From: Okeania sp. SIO2C9
Lineage (GTDB): Bacteria > Cyanobacteriota > Cyanobacteriia > Cyanobacteriales > Microcoleaceae
Reading direction: 5' to 3'
Length of the DNA stretch: 64,000 nt
Assembly: GCF_010672455.1 (NCBI RefSeq)
Contig: NZ_JAAHGO010000001.1
Location: 113,595-177,594 of the forward strand
Part shown: in pieces, positions 62,156-64,000 of the stretch
Numbering within the stretch: the first letter of the stretch is position 1
Layout of the letters: the number at the start of each line of letters is the position of its first letter
Program-made: the position numbers and the translations under genes
Notes under the pieces: model-generated
What the model saw: the letters and a program-made list of their open reading frames with translations, nothing else
The model's database searches: none
What the model was told of the DNA's origin: nothing

Positions 62156-63337
62156 GTTGAAGTCAGAAGTTAAAAGTTAAAAGTTAAACACAGGAGTCGG
62201 CATTCCCATGGAGCCGAAACTTTGCCTGGTTCCGACCGCTTTCGACTAGCCTCTTTCAGAGGAACTAAAGCTTTTTCCTTCCGAATACTGCCTAAACATG
62301 TCGCGCAGCGTGAACACCAGTTGTGCGGTAGCAAAACGTCGTCGCGGGGTCGAATCCGCATTTATAGAACCCATTTGGTATTTTTGCCTGGGATTAAGTT
62401 TTTGAGTTACTAGTCGGGAGTGCAATAGAAGTAATATAGCAATGTGCGCTGGCATATTTACAAATTACAGGAGGTGTCCAATAGCTAAAATCTTATATTA
62501 TCAGCTTTTTATCCCCCCCCTGTTGCCTGTTGCCTATTGCCTGCGCACAGCGCTATACAGGAAAAAGATTGAAAAATGCTTCCTTATTCCTCTACTTTTC
62601 AGATTAAAATCAGATTTTTCCGGATCGATCTATACTTCCTTACTTAGTTTAGTGGAAAATTACCAACATTTTCATTGTTGGAAGCTCCTAAGAAATCGCG
62701 CGCCAAAGGAATTTCGGTTGCATCCTCACAATTTTTGTGATATATTATAAAGTATAAGGGGTTGTTCGGCTATACCCATGACTTTTTATTCAACCAAAAG
62801 ATAGTATAGTGAGCGCGATCGCGAATGTTGTAGAAAGGAAAATCAATGTAAAAGATACGCTTAGGGGATCTATAAATAAATGTCTGCGCCTTTATAACAA
62901 AAATAGGAATAACTACCGCGTTCTCCTACAGATAAAGAGTGTGGAGACCCACCCCTAACCCCTGCCAAGAGGTAGGGTCAATTTATTGTCACGCTTAGAA
63001 AAATTGTATCCTTTGAAATTTCGTACATCTTCCTAGGATTAGTTAACTAAAAATATAGAGTCGCACATATTTTCCCCAGGCAAAAAATTAGCCCTGCTCC
63101 CAAGAGGGGAATATCTAGAAAGATTTGGTAATGGCGCTCGTGAAGAGAACATTTTTTGGTAGTCCTGCATACTAATGGTATACAAGGAACAAGGGAAGCT
63201 TGGCACGGGAGCAAGATGCTCACACTGCCGTACCTCGTAACAAAAATAATGCAATGCACGACCATGACAATGCACCACCACCCATTTTTTTATACGGAAT
63301 AAACCGATTTTATATCAAGTCCATAAGTTATACTTAA
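62156..63337. repeat. 1.18-kb gene-free spacer with repeat mosaics
   Basis: From left: gttaaaa heptamers (62166-62186); a GC-richer segment with ctagcctctttcagaggaact (62248) and cgtcgtcgcggggtcgaatcc (62336), related to 25.68 kb; a repeat shared with 52.03-52.13 kb (tttacaaattacaggaggtgtccaatagc...ctgcgcacagcgctata); unique DNA 62580-62940; a partial inner element of the 39.1-kb MITE (about 62985-63100, with ttgtatcctttgaaatttcg); and the cgggagcaagatgctc palindrome (63150-63290). No gene is supported. Confidence 0.55.
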
Positions 63338-63423
63338 ACGGAGAGGGTGGGATTCGAACCCACGGAAAGTCACCCTTCAACGAATTTCGAGTTCGCCGCA
63401 TTCGACCACTCTGCCACCTCTCC
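63338..63423 (-). tRNA. tRNA-Ser (anticodon CGA)
   Basis: An 86-nt tRNA on the minus strand. The acceptor stem ggagagg pairs with cctctcc, discriminator G; the D arm has tggcagagtggtcgaatgc; the anticodon arm is cgaa-ctcgaaa-ttcg with CGA at the centre; a long variable arm (gaagggtgacttt region) marks a class II tRNA; and the T arm has gtgggttcgaatcccac. No CCA is encoded. CGA reads UCG serine codons. Confidence 0.95.
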
Positions 63424-64000
63424 ATAAAAAGTCAAAAGTCAAAAGTCAAAATTTCAAAGTCAAAAATGATAATTAAATTTCGATCTTCAGAAAATACACA
63501 TTCTCATATTATATAGCTAATATGATTGATTTGTAAAAAATTCTTAATCTATAGCACTAGGCAAATAGGTTATATCAAATCCGCTATTATTCGGTATAAA
63601 AAAATGTTCCATCTTCACCCAAAGCCCAAATAATTCAGAATTCTCTTCTCTCCTGAATTCTGACTCCTGAATTCTAATTCACTATCTTAATTACACTAAT
63701 GCTACATATTAATTACACTAATACTACCGGATTTGATATGACGATGGCCGTTTTTCCTAGTTTTGGTGGAGTTACATTTTGGACATTTCAATTTGGAACA
63801 TTTATATCATGTCCGGATAAGAGCGTGATAAAAAAACTTTCTCCTTCTCTTCTTCTTTCTTTCCTCTTGAATTCTGTTTGCGGAGCATTCCGTAGGAAAT
63901 TCTGACTCCTGAGTAATTTATTTATAACTGTTCAACCGGACATAATACTATCATTACTTTTCAGCAACACTCAATTTTGTAGTACAGTTTTTGAACTGTC
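63424..64000. repeat. Terminal spacer with heptamers and two ATATCA(A/T)(A/G)TCCGG elements
   Basis: gtcaaaa heptamers (63427-63450) follow the tRNA. Then come an element with ends atatcaaatccg and accggatttgatat (63572-63739) and a second with ends atatcatgtccgg and accggacataat (63804-63947). No gene is seen up to the end. Confidence 0.6.

Noticed and set aside
62170-62455. Three overlapping 60-70-codon frames on both strands after the site-2 protease
   Set aside because: Mutually overlapping, in a repeat mosaic, with no family resemblance.

Overview
The window looks like chromosomal DNA of a filamentous, bloom- or mat-forming cyanobacterium of the Trichodesmium/Okeania/Lyngbya/Moorena type. 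The evidence is dense GCGATCGC (HIP1) motifs, cyanobacterial versions of SucCD, HisIE, HemL, CYP110-like P450, carotenoid oxygenase and S2P, a PEP-CTERM protein, low coding density, AT-rich spacers full of heptanucleotide tandem repeats, and a very heavy load of MITE-like inverted-terminal-repeat elements. Genus is an inference; no rRNA gene is present.

Layout. 0-9.9 kb: start of a Ser/Thr kinase (cut by the window edge), dipeptide epimerase, secreted M23 peptidase, GH13 glycosidase, lipocalin-like protein, hisIE, hemL, TPR protein. 10-18 kb: cytochrome P450, two universal stress proteins, glgX, and an L-asparaginase interrupted near its C-terminus by an in-frame stop. 18-28 kb: a membrane-anchored Cache-like sensor protein, an ImmA/IrrE metallopeptidase with its XRE regulator, then an unrecognised module of four genes (a 236-aa protein, a small Cys-containing protein, two paralogous long coiled-coil proteins), and a YiaA/B-like membrane protein. 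28-44 kb: sucD-sucC (divergent), a family 2 glycosyltransferase, a TnpB scar, a DRTGG/BioD-like P-loop protein, carotenoid oxygenase, a Rossmann-fold protein, MAPEG protein, YajQ, a nidogen-domain PEP-CTERM protein and a TPP-dependent transketolase/phosphoketolase-like enzyme. 44-50 kb is an accessory region of broken conflict systems: a Trypco1 gene, a decapitated nSTAND1 NTPase split by a TnpB element, a Uma2 nuclease, and an AbrB-PIN toxin-antitoxin pair whose toxin carries two precise MITE insertions. 50-56 kb: two DUF2079 membrane-protein paralogues flank a plasmid-like segment (RHH-type proteins). 56-64 kb: sulfotransferase, a DXR fused to a TPR tail, a site-2 protease, and tRNA-Ser(CGA).

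The strongest signals beyond ordinary annotation are (i) the PIN toxin gene, in which removing two inverted-repeat elements with 3-bp and 8-bp target duplications restores a continuous reading frame; (ii) the Trypco1/nSTAND1 locus destroyed by a MITE and a TnpB element; (iii) the coiled-coil paralogue module at 23-27 kb; (iv) the DXR-TPR fusion; (v) several MITE families with copies on both strands and nested insertions. Most genes appear to be single transcription units; clear co-transcribed sets are XRE-ImmA, sucC-sucD, the coiled-coil module and the AbrB-PIN pair.
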